64,000 bases of DNA from JAZDFP01 sp043801445 (lineage in GTDB: Bacteria; Planctomycetota; MHYJ01; JACQXL01): positions 10,642 through 74,641 of the forward strand of contig JAZDMB010000023.1 in the NCBI GenBank assembly GCA_043801445.1, read 5' to 3'. The stretch's first letter is position 1. Every line of letters begins with the position of its first letter. Below are positions 1 to 8,881 of this stretch, piece after piece. The notes below the pieces were generated by a model, which searched no databases, was not told the DNA's origin, and saw only the letters and a list, made by a program, of their open reading frames with translations. The position numbers and the translations under genes were made by a program.

Positions 1-196
1 TTTTCTCTGCATTAATAACAATTACAAAATCACCTGTATCCACATAAGGCGTGTAGATAGGATGATGCTTACCCAATAAAATAATAGCTATGCGTGTGGC
101 TAATCTACCCAATACCTTATCGGAAGCATCTATTACATACCACTGCGGTTTTATATCTTCTTTTCTTGCTAAATAAGTTTTATTATCTGTTTGCAT
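1..196 (-). CDS. rplM: 50S ribosomal protein L13, 3' end beyond window
   Basis: Large-subunit ribosomal protein L13, an early 50S assembly protein. Only about 65 N-terminal residues are inside the window. WYVIDASDKVLGRLAT, GKHHPIYTP and DTGDFVIVINAEK match the most conserved N-terminal stretch of the family. The C-terminal half, and usually rpsI after it, lie off the left edge. The ATG at 196 was chosen because family members begin a few residues before the KTY motif. The frame stays open upstream to a stop at 290-292, but those residues have no counterpart in L13. The 197-395 gap shows no other gene. Confidence 0.93.
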   Translation of the reverse strand, partial: MQTDNKTYLARKEDIKPQWYVIDASDKVLGRLATRIAIILLGKHHPIYTPYVDTGDFVIVINAEK

Positions 197-395
197 TTTA
201 TTCAATATCTCTTTCTGCTTAATTATATCCTTTGTTATTTCAACAAATAAAGAAAAATCTTTAAAATTATTTACATTTCCAAGACCAATTTAAAAAGAGG
301 TTCTAATCCCCAATCGGAATAATAATATTCCATTCAAGCCTTTTGTCCAGAAGTTTAATTTATAATTCAAGATTGTCAAGTAATCACTATATTAT

Positions 396-3300
396 TTATT
401 TCTCTATGGCATAAAGACAACCATCATCGCTACCTATATAAACAGTTCCACTATCTATAGTTGGAGTGGAGCGAATTTTATTATGCGTTTTATATTTCCA
501 TATTTCTTGGCCATTTTTAAGGTTTACGGCGTAGAAACAAGAATCTTCGCTTCCGAAATAAATCACATTATCTTTTTTAGATATAGCAACTCCTCCACTA
601 AGAGGACCTGTAGTATTAAACTGCCAGTTAAGTTTTTGGTTAGTTATATCAATAGAATATAATTTGCCATCCTGGCATGGGACTAAAAGCATACCTTCTA
701 TTACAGCTAATGACGCTATAATCTCATGACCTAATCGATAAGACCATTGAATCTGACGAGTTATCGGATTAATTGCATAGATTATATTATTGGTGCTGCC
801 GACATAAATCATATTTTCACTCAAAATCGGCGAGTTTAGTTTACCACCCAAAGATAAATTCCATATTTTATCGCCGGTATTCAAGTCTATAGCGTGAATT
901 ATACCATCTTCAGAAGTAATATAAACAATTTGTTTATCCACCACGCCGGTAGTTAATATTTTCGCATTAGCATTATATTTCCATAAAATCGCACCGCTTT
1001 CTGAAACGGCATATAGGTTTTTATCTGTGCTGCCTATCAGAGTAATTTGACCATCAGACGAGAAGAAGGGAGAAGACCGAATGGGATTTGCCGTCTTTAA
1101 TTGTAATTCTTGAGATTTTATTGGTGCTGTTGAACGTACCGCATAAAAATAATTATCATCTGCACCGAATAAAATCATATTACAATTTATTTTAGGCGAT
1201 GAATATATTGCCGTTGGTGTTTCTGTTCTAAAAACCCATCGCAGTGAACCATTTTGCAAATCAATCGCTTTGAGATAACCATCTCTCGTCGTTATAAAAA
1301 CCACATCATTTACTATCAGCGGAGTGGTTTCAAGCGGGACAGCAGTATCAAATACCCATTTAGCTAATTTTTCCAGAGAAACCAATAAAGAAGATTGCTC
1401 GTAAGATTTAATCACTTTTGAGTATTTCTCAAACCCCTTATGGCTCAATGTTATAATAACAGAATCCTTAATCGGCAGATAAATTTTAAGAGGTGTTTTA
1501 CCCTGTTTAATATTATTAATAAAAACCTCGGCTTCAGAAGGAACTGATTCTATTCGAACGGGAATCCTTAATGTTTGTGCGAGATTCGAACCGGGATAAG
1601 TTTTAACTAATTGACGAATGATTTTCGCGGCTTCTTCTAATTTATTGTTTTTATCCATTTCTCGTGCTTTATCATACAAAGCACCGGCTGACTTCAGATA
1701 TTTGTCTATTACAACGATTTCGTTCTGAACATCTGCCAAAAACTCCTGATAATTTTTAACCTGGGTTTTTGCAATATTTTCTCCTCCACCCATTGAATAG
1801 ATTTTTTGCGGCAATTTATCAATAATCTGTTTGGTCTGTAACTCCACACCTTTTAAAACCCTCAAAGCAGCGTTAAAATCATTCTGCTTTTTATTAATTT
1901 CTAAGGCATTTTTATATAGTTCCCTTAAAGGTGCCAAATCAGCATCAACAACAGAATTAATTCCATCCTCCTTATTATGCAATGCAAGCAATGCATCTTT
2001 AATTTCATTGTTAACAAGTGATTGGGTATATACCGTGAAAGAACACTTGAAATCCCGGTATTTAATCAGAACATTTTCATAGTCTTCTTTTTTCTTAAAT
2101 TCGGATACTTCTTCCTTAAGCACTAGAAATCTTTTATGGGTAGAATAATCATTCCATGCAATAAGGGCAGCTATAATCAATATGCAACAAAGTGAGGCGG
2201 AAATAATTAACAGTCTTATTATCTTTTTTTTGTGTTGCAGTTTAATTTTACGAAGAGAATCCAGCCGATAACGAGCATCTGAAAGATGAGATTCTATACG
2301 TAAAATCTGTTCATAAGCTTTAATCAAAGTATCAATATCTTGCGATGGCAGCTCTTTTATAGCCTTATCAATTTCATCCCTTGATTTATTATATTCACCC
2401 ATCTGGAAATAAGCCGCGGCTGCACATGCCTGCACTTCAAGATCGGTCTTTTTTATAGATGAGATCTTCTCTACCCAGGCTAATATTTCGTTTGCTTTCT
2501 TGGAACGATAATACTGTTTTATTATTCCCTTGGCAACATCTGCTGCTTCAGATGGTTGCCCCTGGGTAACACAAAGATTAAATACTAGCACATGAAGTTC
2601 TTCGTTTAATGGCAGAAACAGAAGTGCTTTTTTATAGGCAATAATTGCCAGATTAATATCATTCTTTTCCGAAAGCAAATCTCCTAATTTCTTATACTCT
2701 TCACCTGCTAGAATGGGACGCTCTAATTTCTCCAATATCTCAGCCGCATTTTCTACGGCAACTAAATCTTTAGGGTTAACTTTTATTATTTGCTCGTAGA
2801 AAACCAAAGCCTCCTCTAATTTTTTATCCTTGTATAGTTGTTTGGCATGCTCTTTAATTCCATCCGGACCTATTTCTTGTATGACTTTCTTTTGAGAAAG
2901 ATCATATACTGTCTGATAGGTTTCAGCAACTCGAAGCGGCGATTCTTCTGCAATATCCTCTAATGTCTTGAATCCGCTTATTAAATAAAAAACAAGTCTC
3001 TCGTTCAGTGTTAACTTAGCAACGGTAGATTCTTCTTCGCAATCATCTGCCAGTTTAAAAATAGACATGGGATTATTAAAAAGATTCTTGACCCTTTCCC
3101 ATTCACTATGGCGCCGGGTAACTTTAACAATAAGAGAATTGACATCCATAGTCAAAAGAGAAATCGACTTTTCTTCCGAGACTAAAGGCGGTGCTGTTAA
3201 AGGTCCTTCAATGAATTCAAATTTGCCTTCCGGCCATCTAAAAATATCGCAGATTTCGTCTTCAATATGATTTTGGATTATTATATCAAAATCATTCTGC

Positions 3301-3596
3301 TTTAAAAAACCTGATTGGCAAATAATTTCTCCGAGTTTAAGATTGGTTGTTTTTTGGGTTGTTAATGCTTGGGAAAGTTGGTCCGACGTAATAATGCGTT
3401 TTTTAACTAATAATTCACCTAATGTTAAAACTTTTCGTTCACCTATTGATAAAAGTCTGACGCCATCCCGTCCGAAATATATCTCTTTACGATTTTTATT
3501 ATCATAAACAATCAGAGTTCCTTCTTTGCCGGAAGAAACTATTGATTTGAAAACTTCCTCTAACACAAGATTAGATAACTCCCCTTTAAATTCCAT
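396..3596 (-). CDS. DUF4388-TPR-PEGA-PQQ beta-propeller membrane protein
   Basis: Multidomain protein of 1066 residues. Residues 1-130 resemble DUF4388 (starting MEFKGELSNLVLEEVFKSI), a domain linked to signalling proteins of the GliA/PilZ context. Residues 245-440 are TPR-like helices. A single membrane segment lies near 457-483 (IIRLLIISASLCCILIIAAL). A charged helical region follows, then a PEGA domain near 680-740 (VRIESVPSEAEVFINN, GKTPLKIYLP). The last 320 residues form a PQQ-type beta-propeller with recurrent GxLYAI, DLNTGDKIWN and YVGSDDG blades. The layout suggests a cytoplasmic DUF4388/TPR part and an extracytoplasmic PEGA/propeller part that binds protein or wall. No enzymatic residues are visible and the role is unknown. 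It is separated from its neighbours and probably monocistronic. Confidence 0.85.
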   Translation of the reverse strand: MEFKGELSNLVLEEVFKSIVSSGKEGTLIVYDNKNRKEIYFGRDGVRLLSIGERKVLTLGELLVKKRIITSDQLSQALTTQKTTNLKLGEIICQSGFLKQNDFDIIIQNHIEDEICDIFRWPEGKFEFIEGPLTAPPLVSEEKSISLLTMDVNSLIVKVTRRHSEWERVKNLFNNPMSIFKLADDCEEESTVAKLTLNERLVFYLISGFKTLEDIAEESPLRVAETYQTVYDLSQKKVIQEIGPDGIKEHAKQLYKDKKLEEALVFYEQIIKVNPKDLVAVENAAEILEKLERPILAGEEYKKLGDLLSEKNDINLAIIAYKKALLFLPLNEELHVLVFNLCVTQGQPSEAADVAKGIIKQYYRSKKANEILAWVEKISSIKKTDLEVQACAAAAYFQMGEYNKSRDEIDKAIKELPSQDIDTLIKAYEQILRIESHLSDARYRLDSLRKIKLQHKKKIIRLLIISASLCCILIIAALIAWNDYSTHKRFLVLKEEVSEFKKKEDYENVLIKYRDFKCSFTVYTQSLVNNEIKDALLALHNKEDGINSVVDADLAPLRELYKNALEINKKQNDFNAALRVLKGVELQTKQIIDKLPQKIYSMGGGENIAKTQVKNYQEFLADVQNEIVVIDKYLKSAGALYDKAREMDKNNKLEEAAKIIRQLVKTYPGSNLAQTLRIPVRIESVPSEAEVFINNIKQGKTPLKIYLPIKDSVIITLSHKGFEKYSKVIKSYEQSSLLVSLEKLAKWVFDTAVPLETTPLIVNDVVFITTRDGYLKAIDLQNGSLRWVFRTETPTAIYSSPKINCNMILFGADDNYFYAVRSTAPIKSQELQLKTANPIRSSPFFSSDGQITLIGSTDKNLYAVSESGAILWKYNANAKILTTGVVDKQIVYITSEDGIIHAIDLNTGDKIWNLSLGGKLNSPILSENMIYVGSTNNIIYAINPITRQIQWSYRLGHEIIASLAVIEGMLLVPCQDGKLYSIDITNQKLNWQFNTTGPLSGGVAISKKDNVIYFGSEDSCFYAVNLKNGQEIWKYKTHNKIRSTPTIDSGTVYIGSDDGCLYAIEK

Positions 3597-3786
3597 AATA
3601 CGATATTCCTACAATTTAACGCCTTGATGTCAAGGAAAACTAAGTCTTTAACCTCAAGCACGGAGCGAATAAATCACGAAAGATTATAAGAAGACCAGAA
3701 ATGCAGGATATTTATCTTGGTCTCATGGATTCCTTATAAATATTGTTAATTATCCGTGTCCATCTGCCTGCCTACTTGGTGTAATC

Positions 3787-3837
3787 CCCGCCTGAACGAA
3801 TGTTCATTCGGGCAGGTGTGGTCCCAAAGTTTTCTTG
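3787..3837 (-). repeat. Palindromic element, near-identical to 9937-9987
   Basis: The core 30 bases (3787-3816) are exactly the reverse complement of 9958-9987. Homology continues with a few mismatches over about 20 more bases. The core is an imperfect palindrome centred on CGAATGTTCATTCG with CCTG/CAGG arms. It belongs to the same CCTGCC...CAGGCGGG family as the copies inside genes at 28679-28709 and 54130-54160. Confidence 0.9.
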
Positions 3838-3862
3838 ACATCCGGGTCATGTTTTCTATACT
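3835..3862 (+). promoter_or_regulatory. Sigma-70-type promoter upstream of the HEAT/DUF4159-like gene
   Basis: TTGACA at 3835-3840 and TATACT at 3857-3862 with a 16-base spacer. It points toward the gene starting at 4060 and leaves a leader of about 190 bases. Confidence 0.55.
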
Positions 3863-4059
3863 TAACGCAATCCCGGAGCGAAACCTCCGGTCAGGGGAAA
3901 ATAACGCCTTGCAGGATGCGGAAGCTAGATTGTTAGCTTCACAACCCGTTAGAGTCGCTACGACTAAATATAGTAAAACAAAGCAATAGTTTCTTTCTCT
4001 TGCTATGAACGATTCTAACGGGGCAAGACTAATTCCTAACTATTTAAGGAGGTCTGATT

Positions 4060-5814
4060 ATGAAAAGATTTATACCTGACGGTATTCTATTGAGAATACC
4101 GGTATTCCATTATGTCCCTCGGGCCGACGGGATCCCGCTAATAGGGAGAATCCCGAAAGGGATAATCGTTACAGGAATATCACTTATTATGCTCTGTAGC
4201 CTGCTGGCGGTATTCGCTGGAGACTCGACTCAAGATTTACAGCGTGCCATTCAGCAAAAAAATAACAAACTCATAACAAACGCAGTAGATGATTTAGTCG
4301 CGCAAAATAATATTGCCTCCTACAATATTTTAATAGGAGCGTTAGAATCATTAGGCGCTTCTCCTGAAGTTCAAGTCTATATGGCAATATTATCCGGTAT
4401 CGGACGCTTTACCAATCAGGATGTCATTTCCAAAATAACAAGTTATATTCTAAACCATAAAGATGCCAATGTCGGAACGGATATGCTTGCCGTAATGAAA
4501 AACAATCGCACTTCGAGCGTCCTTCCTATGCTCAGGACTATTTTGGAAAAAGGTTATTATAGAATACAGCTGGAAGCTCTTCGCCAGTTAAGCGTCATCT
4601 ATTCCAATGATTCATTAGAGGTGCTATTCGGTTATCTCAAAACACTTAAACCCGGAGAAAAGGAACTGATAAAAAATGTTATCGGTATCTTGAAAAATCT
4701 TACCGGCGTTGACCGTGGTAATTATCCCGAATCCTGGCTCCAATGGTGGGATGAAAATAAGAATAGAAACGCTTCGGATATCATTAAACCGCCAAATTCC
4801 GAAACTCAATATGGTAATGTAGGGGAATATCGCGATATGACTCCGGTAAAAACGGCTTTAACTCAGGACAAAGTCATCGTGGTCAGGCATGAGAACACCG
4901 GCCAATGCGCCAACAGGGGTTGTCATCAGAATTATGATAAAATAGAAGATATCTTATCAGCGCTTGAAATTGAACATACGGTCGTGGCTAAATCAGATTT
5001 CGATAACGATTCTTACTCTCTGGACGATAAATGGGCTATCCTTTATAATTGCAATCATTTTCGGGAGTTGTGCAGTTGCCCTACCTGTGTACCCGGCGGT
5101 TCTAAGAGTCTGAGAGCCAGCCAATGCACCGGTTGTGGTAAGCACGAAATCCACGACACCAAACTCAGCGATAAAACAATAGAAAAGATTAGGCGTTTTG
5201 TAGAAACCGGCGGATATCTTTTTACTGAAGACTGGGCGATAGAGGAAATAATCGAGCGGGCGTTTAAGGGAACAATCGTGCATACCAAGTATCTACCGGG
5301 TGAAACAGTACCGATATATGCCGCCCCAGGCACTACTTTGCACCCTTACCTTAAATATGTCTTTGAGTTACCGCCATCCAATAATCCTGAGCCTGCGCCT
5401 GAGACAAAAGGAAAAGGTTCGGAGACTCGTTCGGTAAAGCCGGAAGAAACGACTTATCGGGTCAATGTTGAATGGAAGATTGATGAAGATAGCCCTGATC
5501 TTAAGATTCTAAAGAAAGATATTGTGACAGCCTTAATCGTCAGCCCTAAACTGAGCAGCGAGAAGGCACAGGACGGATATGTCGCGGTAACCTGGGGATT
5601 CTCAAACAATAAGGAAAAAATAGTAACAACCAGCGGTGACGGAAAAACTTCGCCTTACAGCTATGCGTCCGGCGGCAGGGTTTTACATGTCGTCAGCCAT
5701 TTCGGCAAACAGAAATCCAAGTTAGACGAATTTGCCCTGCAGAATTTACTCCTTAATTTCTTAACAGAACTTTCCGAGCGCCGTCCCAAGGGACAACCGC
5801 AAAAAGCAAAATAA
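4060..5814 (+). CDS. Exported HEAT-repeat protein with DUF4159-like C-terminal domain
   Basis: 584 residues. A hydrophobic export or anchor segment lies near residues 35-55 (GIIVTGISLIMLCSLLAVFA), followed by HEAT-like helical repeats to about 230. The C-terminal half is a class-I-glutamine-amidotransferase-like fold of the DUF4159 kind: DKWAILYNCNHF, then LSDKTIEKIRRFVETGGYLF, and a late HVVSHFGKQ. An inserted cysteine cluster (CSCPTC, CTGCGKHE, plus CANRGCH upstream) could bind a metal. Family knowledge places such proteins in membrane complexes of planctomycetes beside MoxR/BatA-type genes, but no such neighbours are present here. Residues 8-14 are encoded by a hairpin (GGTATTCT/AGAATACC, 4081-4100), and residues about 19-35 by a palindromic element (4115-4163), so the pre-signal N-terminus is probably element-derived. 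The SD AAGGAGG precedes the ATG. Confidence 0.8.
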   Translation: MKRFIPDGILLRIPVFHYVPRADGIPLIGRIPKGIIVTGISLIMLCSLLAVFAGDSTQDLQRAIQQKNNKLITNAVDDLVAQNNIASYNILIGALESLGASPEVQVYMAILSGIGRFTNQDVISKITSYILNHKDANVGTDMLAVMKNNRTSSVLPMLRTILEKGYYRIQLEALRQLSVIYSNDSLEVLFGYLKTLKPGEKELIKNVIGILKNLTGVDRGNYPESWLQWWDENKNRNASDIIKPPNSETQYGNVGEYRDMTPVKTALTQDKVIVVRHENTGQCANRGCHQNYDKIEDILSALEIEHTVVAKSDFDNDSYSLDDKWAILYNCNHFRELCSCPTCVPGGSKSLRASQCTGCGKHEIHDTKLSDKTIEKIRRFVETGGYLFTEDWAIEEIIERAFKGTIVHTKYLPGETVPIYAAPGTTLHPYLKYVFELPPSNNPEPAPETKGKGSETRSVKPEETTYRVNVEWKIDEDSPDLKILKKDIVTALIVSPKLSSEKAQDGYVAVTWGFSNNKEKIVTTSGDGKTSPYSYASGGRVLHVVSHFGKQKSKLDEFALQNLLLNFLTELSERRPKGQPQKAK

Positions 5815-5923
5815 GATTCCGGAAATTCGGGGAACAATCTATCAATTTCTTCTTAGTTCCTTAGTGGCAAAAGTTACAAGACTTTCTTGTCCGCCATGGC
5901 TTAGGCGATGAATAAAAAAATAT

Positions 5924-6310
5924 ATGCTCAACGACATAAAATTAACTATGTTAAAACCCAACCCGGAACAATTCGATATTACACAGGAACAACTTGAACA
6001 TATCGAATCAAGAAATGACAAAATTACCAAACGGCTTAAAATATCAAGCATTTTAATTAGTTTGCTCATCAGCATTGCCCTTATTATCTATATTGTTTTC
6101 ACCAATCATCATTATCCGGCATTTGTTGTATTAATAATATCAACTATCGTAATATTTCCTGTCTTTATGGTCGGAGGAAGTCTTATTAAAATAATTGTGA
6201 TTGAATTATACTTCTATTTATTCAAACTCAACTCGCCATTATATAGAAGCTTTTGTGAATACACATCTGCCAGAAAAGAATATGAACAATCCGAAAAAGA
6301 GGAAACATAA
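5924..6310 (+). CDS. Small membrane protein, unknown function
   Basis: 128 residues, not recognised. The N-terminus is soluble and charged (PNPEQFDITQEQLEHIESR), followed by two membrane segments near residues 43-62 (ISSILISLLISIALIIYIVF) and 67-95. The C-terminus is charged (KEYEQSEKEET). A later in-frame ATG at 5951 (MLKPNPEQ) is an equally plausible start. It lies 29 bases before the next gene, so the two are probably co-transcribed. Confidence 0.6.
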   Translation: MLNDIKLTMLKPNPEQFDITQEQLEHIESRNDKITKRLKISSILISLLISIALIIYIVFTNHHYPAFVVLIISTIVIFPVFMVGGSLIKIIVIELYFYLFKLNSPLYRSFCEYTSARKEYEQSEKEET

Positions 6311-6339
6311 ACCGCCGGGCAACATAAAAGGAGACGAAT

Positions 6340-6579
6340 ATGACAAAAGAAGAAGTTAAAAATATTGTTGATAAGTTCGCTCGCCAACTCGCTTTGAGCG
6401 GCACTTCGCTTGAGCTAATCGATTTTGACGGCGCTAACCTTAAATTAAAACTTAATTGCTCGAATAAAGACGTCTTTAAAGTCAAAGGTGTGACTGTAAC
6501 CTTCGAAGATGAAACCAAGAAATCAGTTGAAAAGCATCTCAAAGCAAGTATTCAAAATACGAATATAATTTTTATCTGA
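6340..6579 (+). CDS. NifU C-terminal-like small protein lacking the CxxC motif
   Basis: 79 residues with a strong SD (AAGGAGACGAAT) before ATG. The pattern LALSGTSLELIDFDGANLKL, then a second strand pair and a helix (FEDETKKSVEKHLKASI), resembles the alpha/beta fold of the NifU C-terminal Fe-S scaffold. The CxxC cluster ligands are missing; only one Cys remains. If related, it cannot hold a cluster in the usual way. Function unknown. Confidence 0.6.
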   Translation: MTKEEVKNIVDKFARQLALSGTSLELIDFDGANLKLKLNCSNKDVFKVKGVTVTFEDETKKSVEKHLKASIQNTNIIFI

Positions 6580-6593
6580 GTGAGTGGTTCGGA

Positions 6594-6634
6594 AGACAGC
6601 ATACGAAATTAGCTGTGAGAATGAATAATTATGT
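6594..6634 (+). repeat. Remnant copy of the 10514-10550 gene junction
   Basis: Two exact blocks, AGACAGCATACGAAATT and GAATGAATAATTATG, occur in the same order and nearly the same spacing as at the junction of the genes at 10014-10541 and 10548-11081. Here the copy has no open frame. It looks like a relic of duplication or rearrangement. Confidence 0.65.
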
Positions 6635-6704
6635 ATTGCCTGCCCGTCTCCCGCTGTAAGCGGGATAAACTCCGCCCAAAGCGGCGAAAGCGGGTATCCC
6701 CGGA

Positions 6705-6959
6705 TTACCCGTATTTAATCTTGAATATCATTATGAAAATCAGAAGTATAATTATGATGCCGTTAGCAACGCTGATGGGAATGTCTTGGAGTATCAAACC
6801 ATAAGTAAACCAGAGTATACTGCCGACGAAAAGCATTATAAAAGTCATTAGTGAAAGGTCCTTGGTGTGTTTGGTCTTCCAGATTTTTAATGCTTGGGGC
6901 AGAAATGATGCGGTGGAAAAAAATGCGGCGATTAATCCTAATACGGTTATGAATTTCAT
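6705..6959 (-). CDS. SemiSWEET (PQ-loop/MtN3) sugar transporter
   Basis: 84 residues, the normal size for SemiSWEET half-transporters, which dimerise in the inner membrane to carry sugars by facilitated diffusion. Three membrane helices are visible. The family PQ motif is in helix 1 (STASFLPQALKIWKTKHT), followed by DLSLMTFIMLFVGSILWFTY and a third helix near residues 61-80. The substrate cannot be inferred, and no sugar gene is adjacent. Confidence 0.88.
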   Translation of the reverse strand: MKFITVLGLIAAFFSTASFLPQALKIWKTKHTKDLSLMTFIMLFVGSILWFTYGLILQDIPISVANGIIIILLIFIMIFKIKYG

Positions 6960-7069
6960 TTGTTTATCCTTTTAATAGGTTTTACTTCTAATCATCTTCT
7001 GACGCATACCATATCCTGCATTCAGCCTGCGGAGTCGCATCGGAGTCCCGATTATTTCGGGGCAATGTG

Positions 7070-7297
7070 TCACTGCTTTGGATGTATGTCTATTCCAATA
7101 CAATATTTAGCGTATTGACACCATTCGGCACAGCCTAAATCAAGTTTTGGATTTCGGAAACGATGATTGCATTTCCGGCAACTCCGGAAAACATCATCTT
7201 TCCAGAATTCCACCTTTGCCCGGCAATTCGGGCATTCTACATCGTAAATATCATCAGGCTTCCAAAATTGCCTGCTTTGCCCTGGACATTGCGCCAT
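7070..7297 (-). CDS. Cys-rich zinc-ribbon protein beside ferredoxin
   Basis: 75 residues with two knuckles (CPNCRAKVEFW and CRKCNHRF) making a zinc ribbon, then a third Cys group (CAEWCQYAKYC). The CQYAKYC ending also occurs in small proteins accompanying anaerobic Fe-S oxidoreductases. It starts 15 bases after the ferredoxin gene, so the two form an operon. Likely metal-binding partner; no specific function can be assigned. Confidence 0.75.
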   Translation of the reverse strand: MAQCPGQSRQFWKPDDIYDVECPNCRAKVEFWKDDVFRSCRKCNHRFRNPKLDLGCAEWCQYAKYCIGIDIHPKQ

Positions 7298-7312
7298 AAT
7301 TAATTGCTCCCT

Positions 7313-8152
7313 TTATACATTGCCGGGAATAGGATTAATAATATTACCTTTAATCGAAACCGTATATTCCTTCACCGTTACCGGCATCTGGGATACCTTA
7401 ACGGCTTCTTTGACAATCTTCACAAGTCCGAAACAGCACGGAACTTCCATATGAACTACACTAATTGATTTTATATTGTTATTCTTTATAATCTCGGTTA
7501 ATTTATCGATGTATAAATCAAGCGTCTTATCCAGTTTGGGGCAAAAGATGATAAGCAGTTTTCCTTTCAGGAGCCTGCGATGGAAATCCGGATAAGCAAA
7601 AGGCGCGCAATCGGCTGCGATGACAAGTTCCGCATTTTTGAAATAAGGAGCGTTTGGATTAACTAACTGCAGTTGAATGGGCCAATTCTGTAATTCCGGA
7701 TTCAGTTCGCCCGCCGGAACATTGCTTTCCTTTGGCGCATGGCGTAAATCAATGGTCTTTGAACCCGGACAACCGCAGGCCGGCATCGGAAGCGGTTCAT
7801 CCATCGGCACTTTTATATTATTCTCTTTAAGGAACTCCAATGCCTCTTTCAGGTATTCGAGTTGGTCATGCTCTTTAAGATGATGCAAATGGTTTTTTAT
7901 GGATTCCATTCCTTGCCGGGCGATATTTTTTATTACTTCACGCTCGTTATAAGGCTGGGCTTCGCGTTCTTCTATTGAGATAGCCCCTTCAGGGCAGGTG
8001 CCGATGCAGGCGCCCAAGCCATCGCAAAAGAATTCATTAACCACTTCAGCCTTGCCGTCAATAATCTTAATGGCGCCTTCAGGACAGCCTTCGGCGCATA
8101 ACCCGCATCCGTTACATCTTTGACGGTCAATACGAATGATTTTCCTTTGCAT
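7313..8152 (-). CDS. 2[4Fe-4S] ferredoxin-domain protein
   Basis: 279 residues. The N-terminal 60 residues are a dicluster ferredoxin: CNGCGLCAEGCPEGAIKI, then CDGLGACIGTCPEGAI. After a helical linker (residues 75-120) comes a CGCPGS segment, then a C-terminal domain with AADCAPFAYPDFH and VHMEVPCCFGLV, which may supply extra cysteine ligands. Such proteins occur widely in anaerobes, often near rubrerythrin or hybrid-cluster genes, as presumed electron carriers. The start is supported by the motif placement right after the N-terminus and an SD-like AAGGAG. It heads a two-gene operon with the zinc-ribbon gene. Confidence 0.85.
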   Translation of the reverse strand: MQRKIIRIDRQRCNGCGLCAEGCPEGAIKIIDGKAEVVNEFFCDGLGACIGTCPEGAISIEEREAQPYNEREVIKNIARQGMESIKNHLHHLKEHDQLEYLKEALEFLKENNIKVPMDEPLPMPACGCPGSKTIDLRHAPKESNVPAGELNPELQNWPIQLQLVNPNAPYFKNAELVIAADCAPFAYPDFHRRLLKGKLLIIFCPKLDKTLDLYIDKLTEIIKNNNIKSISVVHMEVPCCFGLVKIVKEAVKVSQMPVTVKEYTVSIKGNIINPIPGNV

Positions 8153-8302
8153 CCTATACTCTCCTTTTAAATAAGGAAGCGATTATAATTGAACCAAATT
8201 CTTTCATAACCTTCTTTATACATCTCATGCCACACACCATATCAAAACAATCACTTATGAGTCAACTAAAAAGCGCCTGCCCGTTCCCGCCTTAATCTGC
8301 TT

Positions 8303-8360
8303 GCCCCGTTATCCCTACGGGATCCCGTTAGGGAGAAATCGCTGTTTCTAATCGGGGTGG
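8303..8360. repeat. Intergenic palindromic element
   Basis: Contains CGGGATCCCGTTAGGGAGAA, the same core found in frame within the gene at 4060 (CGGGATCCCGCTAATAGGGAGAA near 4127-4150). The rest of the 8153-8429 gap shows no gene. Confidence 0.65.
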
Positions 8361-8429
8361 CTATAATTTATCTTAATTTACCTTGCAATCAAGACCGGAT
8401 TATGGCATAATTTCACCAAGGAAAAAAAT

Positions 8430-8795
8430 ATGAGTAGATTTATATATTGGATGCCAAGAATTATATCAATAGCATTCATTTTATTCTTAATGCTGTTCTC
8501 ATTGGATGTTTTTGAAGGGAATTTGAGCTTTTGGGAAACTGCGCTCGGTTTATTTATGCACAATATCCCGGCATTAATTTTACTGGTTATTTTAATCATA
8601 TCCTGGAAGTATGAATTAGTCGGAGCGATTACATTTATTTTAGCCGGATTATTATATACCGTCATATGCATTGTCAGACTAATAATGTCGAATCTATCTG
8701 AATGGTATATGTTGTCTTGGTCTATGATAATTGCCGGACCCGCATTTCTGATAGGGATATTATTCCTAATCGGTTGGCTCGAAAAGAAAAAATAA
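8430..8795 (+). CDS. Four-helix membrane protein, unknown function
   Basis: 121 residues with four hydrophobic segments (about residues 6-24, 36-54, 58-80 and 90-115), little soluble sequence and a GWLEKKK tail. It resembles the small integral membrane proteins annotated only as hypothetical or DUF. The SD-like AAGGAAAAAA precedes the ATG. The opposite-strand frame here is a shadow. Confidence 0.65.
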   Translation: MSRFIYWMPRIISIAFILFLMLFSLDVFEGNLSFWETALGLFMHNIPALILLVILIISWKYELVGAITFILAGLLYTVICIVRLIMSNLSEWYMLSWSMIIAGPAFLIGILFLIGWLEKKK

Positions 8796-8812
8796 CGCCG
8801 GCCGCCTGAGTC

Positions 8813-8841
8813 TTGACAAAAACAGGGTTCCGCTCTATAGT
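8813..8841 (+). promoter_or_regulatory. Consensus sigma-70 promoter for the thioredoxin-fold gene
   Basis: TTGACA (8813-8818), 17-base spacer, TATAGT (8836-8841). It lies where a longer reading of the downstream gene would put its TTG start, so translation must begin further on. Confidence 0.7.
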
Positions 8842-8881
8842 AACATACGAAAACTATAAAAAGGAAAAGATAAATACAAGT

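Larger units (their letters stand above)
3597..4059. other. Intergenic leader with palindromic repeat and promoter
   Basis: This 463-base stretch has no convincing gene. It holds an inverted-repeat element (3787-3837), a consensus-like promoter (3835-3862) and a roughly 190-base leader. The leader contains further hairpin-like segments and a TCTAACGGGGC motif that recurs elsewhere in the window. A 77-codon open frame here has repeat-derived composition and was not accepted. Confidence 0.6.

Noticed and set aside
3756..3989. 77-codon frame before the HEAT/DUF4159-like gene
   Set aside because: Covers the palindromic element and promoter, with no ribosome site or recognisable sequence.
8813..8881. 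TTG start of the thioredoxin-fold gene
   Set aside because: The codon is the -35 hexamer of a consensus promoter; ATG 8882 leads straight into the signal peptide.
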